Shown piece by piece: positions 62,201 to 64,000 of a stretch of DNA of 64,000 nt. The position numbers were made by a program, and so were the translations under genes. The stretch is from Flavobacterium hydatis (lineage in GTDB: Bacteria > Bacteroidota > Bacteroidia > Flavobacteriales > Flavobacteriaceae). The DNA lies in NCBI RefSeq assembly GCF_000737695.1, contig NZ_JPRM01000008.1:36432-100431 (forward strand), read 5' to 3'. The notes beneath the pieces are model-generated. The model made no database searches. It saw only the letters and a list, made by a program, of their open reading frames with translations, and was not told the DNA's origin. How positions within the stretch are numbered: the first letter of the stretch is position 1; each line of letters starts with the position of its first letter.

Positions 62201-62309
62201 CAGACAATTCAAAGCACACGAGCATATACGAGAAGATGTGAGTATGACACATCGTGCTCCTTATCCTTCAGAATCTGAAATTAATTTACCTAGGCAAAAG
62301 ATGGTTTAA
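59256..62309 (+). CDS. DnaE-type DNA polymerase III alpha subunit (error-prone, DnaE2-like)
   Basis: 1017 residues, shorter than the replicative alpha subunit of about 1160. A PHP-domain start, YLNCHSFHSLRYGTIPLVD, in which the usual first metal His is Asn4; ALTDIN follows. The catalytic triad is present: PDFDIDWS (Asp345, Asp347 or 349) and FEKFDILSQRG (Asp480). HhH and OB-like parts lie at the C-terminus. A second polymerase paired with a Y-family enzyme and an S24 repressor is the mutagenesis module that many mobile elements carry. 9 nt after the Y-family gene. Confidence 0.9.
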   Translation: MYLNCHSFHSLRYGTIPLVDLVQQAVACSVKAMALTDINTVTGIYDFITACNAVAIKPLVGIEFRCNHKLRYIGLAKNSEGLGEMNRFLTKHNFEDASLPIEAPEFKSVFIIYSLENAPDSLKENEYIGIRPEELPKLFSSHWKNRVDKMVISQPVTFRIKKEFNLHKILRAIDTNVILSRLSESDYCSTSDVMVPLEDLLIQFTDYPQIILNTQKIIDECNFEFDFKTPKNKKYYTNSRSSDMALLTTLAQQGLVWRYGTTNLQAKARVEKELRVIEELEFSGYFLITWDIIRYSNSCGFLHIGRGSGANSIVSYCLGITDICPIELDLYFERFLNLNRKSPPDFDIDWSWKERNTILEYIFNRYGADHVAFCGTNVEFKYRSIFREVGKVFGLPKEELDMLAKNPMASHDGNSVVRYVQEYGMMLEKYPNQRSMHSCGILISEEPLTNYTVLEMPPKGFPIVLFDMHIAEDIGFEKFDILSQRGIGHIDDSVKLIQKNRGIKVDIRDTALSKDEVLCNTYLATGKTIGCFYIESPAMRGLLRRLNCDNYKILVAASSIIRPGVAQSGMMKEYIFRHNNPDKFEYFHEVFKEQLGETYGIMVYQEDVIKIALYYGGLPAADGDILRRAMSGKGRSKAALQKVKDNFFASCLQKGHSVKLSEEIYRQIESFAGYSFCKAHSASYAVESYQSLYLKVHYPVEFMVAVINNQGGFYRTEVYIHEARMSGAVIHNPCVNKSEYEATLYGVDVYLGLMHLEGLETKLAHLIISDREDRGDFKSLEDFINRIPIGIEGIQILIFIGAFRFTGKTKNQLLVIARLILVNFKPENRNLMLLQEPVKEYKLPVLERSAYEDAFDEIELLSFPVSCTPFDLLQTPYRGAVMAKDLVSHHKKTVKMLAYLISRKHVPTKRGTMYFGTWIDTEGEYFDTAHFSDSLERYPFQGGGCYLLLGNVAVEYHFPTVTVTKMAKMPFIPDPRYSNTSDRQFKAHEHIREDVSMTHRAPYPSESEINLPRQKMV

Positions 62310-62568
62310 ATTTAAAACGGTTGATAGTTAAGGTATTATCTGAAGCAGATATGTTAAAGTCAAACAGAAATAAGTATAAACTTGAATTTGCGTATTAATT
62401 TATTGTATTTTCGTACAAAAAAATAAAATGATTTAATAAGGTCACACTACTAAATTTTGAGGAACAAAATGGTTTAATTAAAAATTCAAGTTCCGTATGG
62501 ATAGCTGTTGATATTGTTTTAAGTAAAGTAGAATTAGTCATAATTTCCAAATACCATTGTTATTGAAG

Positions 62569-62600
62569 ACCAGCTTACTTATAGGCTGGTTTTCTTTTTT
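62569..62600 (+). terminator. Rho-independent terminator (plus strand)
   Basis: ACCAGC (62569-62574) and GCTGGT (62585-62590) around a 10-nt loop, followed by TTTCTTTTTT. Confidence 0.8.
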
Positions 62601-62660
62601 AAGACATAGAGAGTGTTAATATGGAAACTGCTATATTTATCAGAATTTGGTTTCAAAGCA

Positions 62661-62695
62661 AAAAAATAGGCTGTTCATCGAACAGCCTATTTTTT
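62661..62695. terminator. Bidirectional terminator near the lipoprotein gene end
   Basis: AAAAAATAGGCTGTTC (62661-62676) and GAACAGCCTATTTTTT (62680-62695) form a perfect 16-bp stem with a 3-nt loop. The A/T ends supply U tails in both directions; it terminates the 62720-63478 gene. Confidence 0.92.
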
Positions 62696-62719
62696 TTGTG
62701 AGGTTAAGAGTTTTTTATA

Positions 62720-63478
62720 CTAGTAAGTATATTCGAACGTTTCACCACCACTAACTTGTTTTGTCAAAAAGTTATTGCCATCATATGTGTTTACGTAAGT
62801 AGTTGTTCCTACGTTCTCTCCATTTTTTGTTTCTGTTATTTTAGTGAAATTATTAGGTGTATTTACGTCTTTATCAAAAATTCCTGCATCCAATAACAAA
62901 GTATATCCTAAAATATTTTTAAAAGGATTATTTTTTGTATCATACTCAACTACATTGATATAATTATTAAATACAACTTTAGTGATGTTTCCTCTGGCAT
63001 CTAAAGTAAATACACTTGATGATTCTTGTGTTTCTACTAGTGTGGTAGGATGAATCATAACTGTAACAGTTGAAATTGTTCCATCAGCATTGTAAGTATA
63101 GCTTTTCTTTAGGCTTTCAGAATCTGCTGATGCAGGAACCTCAATATAAGACTTCAGTTTATTGTTTTCGTAAGTGAAATTTGTAGTTGTTTTTAATACA
63201 CCACCTTCAAAAGACTCTGCTTTGGTAATTACATTTCCTGTATATGAAAAGGTTGTTTTATCACCACCACTGTAGGTAAGACTTTCAATTTTGTTCCCTT
63301 GATAAGCATAGGTAACAGTCGAATTCTCTTGTGGAGAAAGTGCAGAAGTGTATTTTTCGGTTTTAGGGAAAATTGTATTCTCGACATTAGAATTATCACC
63401 ACCATTGTCATCATCAGAACTAGAACAAGAAGTTAGTACTAAACTGATAGCACTAAATAAAAATAAAACTTTTTTCAT
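62720..63478 (-). CDS. Lipoprotein with YD/RHS-like strand repeats
   Basis: 252 residues. Lipobox LTSC followed by SSSDDDNGGDNSN, the typical Flavobacteriia lipoprotein tail. The mature part is a row of beta strands of the type VTYAYQGNKIESLTYSGGDK, TTFSYTGNVITKAESFEGG and NFTYENNKLKSYIEV, as in YD-like or 'sugar-binding' beta-sheet lipoproteins of Bacteroidetes. Function unknown; probably exposed at the surface. Own -7 box and terminator make it a single-gene transcript. Confidence 0.7.
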   Translation of the reverse strand: MKKVLFLFSAISLVLTSCSSSDDDNGGDNSNVENTIFPKTEKYTSALSPQENSTVTYAYQGNKIESLTYSGGDKTTFSYTGNVITKAESFEGGVLKTTTNFTYENNKLKSYIEVPASADSESLKKSYTYNADGTISTVTVMIHPTTLVETQESSSVFTLDARGNITKVVFNNYINVVEYDTKNNPFKNILGYTLLLDAGIFDKDVNTPNNFTKITETKNGENVGTTTYVNTYDGNNFLTKQVSGGETFEYTY

Positions 63479-64000
63479 TACGATTGTATTTATGATTTTT
63501 GCAAAAATATAATAAATTTCGTATAAAAAAAATGATTTTCATACTATTACTGCAATTTGCTGATTATCATATTATTTAGTTTTTTAGAAAGGTCAATTTT
63601 TCGTAAAAATAACAGCAAACTAGTTTTCTAAAAATGGAATAAAAATTCCTTACTCAGGATATGAATTTTTGGAAAGCATTCCATAGGTTATTCTAGCGTC
63701 AATTTTTAATTCTAATCTGTAGGAACTGCCCGCAAACTTTCCTTAACTCATTATCATTTATTGATTTTACATATGATAAGATATATGATATTCTATTAAA
63801 AGTCCATTAAGAAATTTTACTTAAAGCTTTCACTCGAAACGGACTAAAAGGGCAGCCAAGATAGTGCCCGTCGTATGCTGCATGCGCATAATGGCTGCGC
63901 CACCCTTCGGGACTTATAGCACTCCGCATCCGTTAACCGGTCACTTGATTCTTGCTTTCTTTTTTCCCGTTTTTTCTTTTGAAAACAATTTTTTATAGGG
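63479..64000. other. Non-coding right end with GC-rich block
   Basis: 522 bp with no supported gene. The first 340 bp are plain AT-rich. The block 63834-63955 is GC-rich with small hairpins, including GGGCA/TGCCC, GCGCA/TGCGC and an ACCCTTCGGGA loop. A short minus-strand frame reading MRSAISPEGWRSHYAHAAYD crosses it but has no start context. Confidence 0.5.
63502..63509 (-). promoter_or_regulatory. -7 box (TATTTTTG) of the YD-like lipoprotein gene
   Basis: Minus-strand TATTTTTG fits TAnnTTTG and lies 24 nt before the ATG at 63478. Confidence 0.45.

Larger units (their letters stand above)
1..62309. mobile_element. Putative integrative conjugative element (ends not seen)
   Basis: A tra channel operon (1-6334) and a mobilisation module with relaxase, coupling protein and candidate oriT (52.3-56.2 kb), followed by an SOS polymerase cassette, are the normal parts of Bacteroidetes conjugative transposons. 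About 46 kb of cargo lies between them: surface toxin directon, SusCD locus and regulators. No integrase, excisionase or att repeat is visible. The left end lies outside the window and the right limit given here is only the last gene that fits an element. Treating both halves as one element is inference; two adjacent elements, or one element broken by insertion, would look the same. Confidence 0.5.
62310..62719. other. Intergenic region with a possible small RNA
   Basis: 410 bp without a supported frame. It is AT-rich until a plus-strand terminator at 62569-62600, about 260 nt after the polymerase gene, so either the operon has a long 3' UTR or a separate small RNA ends there. A second, bidirectional terminator lies at 62661-62695. 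Confidence 0.5.

Noticed and set aside
63850..63930. GC-rich block as a tRNA gene
   Set aside because: No T-loop GTTCRA motif and no acceptor stem pairing was found.
1..64000. CRISPR arrays, tRNA and rRNA genes
   Set aside because: No regularly spaced repeats of 24-40 nt and no cloverleaf or rRNA core sequence noticed by eye.

Overview
The window is AT-rich DNA from a Bacteroidetes bacterium, most likely Flavobacteriaceae. The evidence is the TraE/F/G/J-type mating genes, SusC/SusD pairs, SprB-type repeats with a type IX secretion (T9SS) sorting domain, lipoproteins with short Ser/Asp-rich tails, a 58-residue histone H1-like protein, and TAnnTTTG promoter boxes. I saw no tRNA, rRNA, CRISPR array, integrase or IS transposase.

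Layout. (1) 1-6334, minus strand: middle part of a conjugation (tra) operon: a one-TM protein, TraE, TraF, the TraG ATPase, three related periplasmic TraI/TerB-like proteins, and the start of TraJ, cut by the window edge. A GC-rich, possibly pseudoknotted RNA lies just before traE. (2) 6.6-12.4 kb, minus: small secreted proteins and lipoproteins, an AraC regulator and a two-gene lipoprotein/membrane unit. A TPR-AraC regulator is divergent at 12.8-14.5 kb. (3) 14.5-39.3 kb, minus: one ~25 kb directon of nine cell-surface genes: an FN3 protein, a SprB-repeat T9SS protein, a 1841-residue multidomain protein ending in a PD-(D/E)XK-like nuclease domain, a leaderless beta-propeller protein 2 nt downstream (probable immunity protein), a secreted protein, two lipoproteins, an outer-membrane barrel and a 1.5-thousand-residue beta-rich protein. 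I read this as a polymorphic toxin-immunity and surface-delivery locus, the strongest candidate here for an undescribed system. (4) 39.8-41.6 kb: histone H1-like, DUF3781, a membrane coiled-coil protein and an HTH regulator. (5) 42-51 kb: SusC/SusD/S9 peptidase facing a MauE-like redox membrane protein and a DUF6520-type four-cysteine peptide. (6) 51.4-57.2 kb: candidate oriT, a MobC-type accessory protein, relaxase, VirD4-like coupling protein and a DUF1016 nuclease. (7) 57.2-62.3 kb: S24 repressor, Y-family polymerase and DnaE-like polymerase, an SOS mutagenesis cassette with paired operators. (8) A YD-like lipoprotein and a GC-rich non-coding block at the right end.

How it fits together: the tra channel at the left and the oriT/relaxase/coupling genes at the right are the two halves of one conjugation machine, which suggests an integrative conjugative element carrying about 46 kb of cargo between them. 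Element ends, traA-D, the integrase and the rest of tra are not visible, so the element model is inference.
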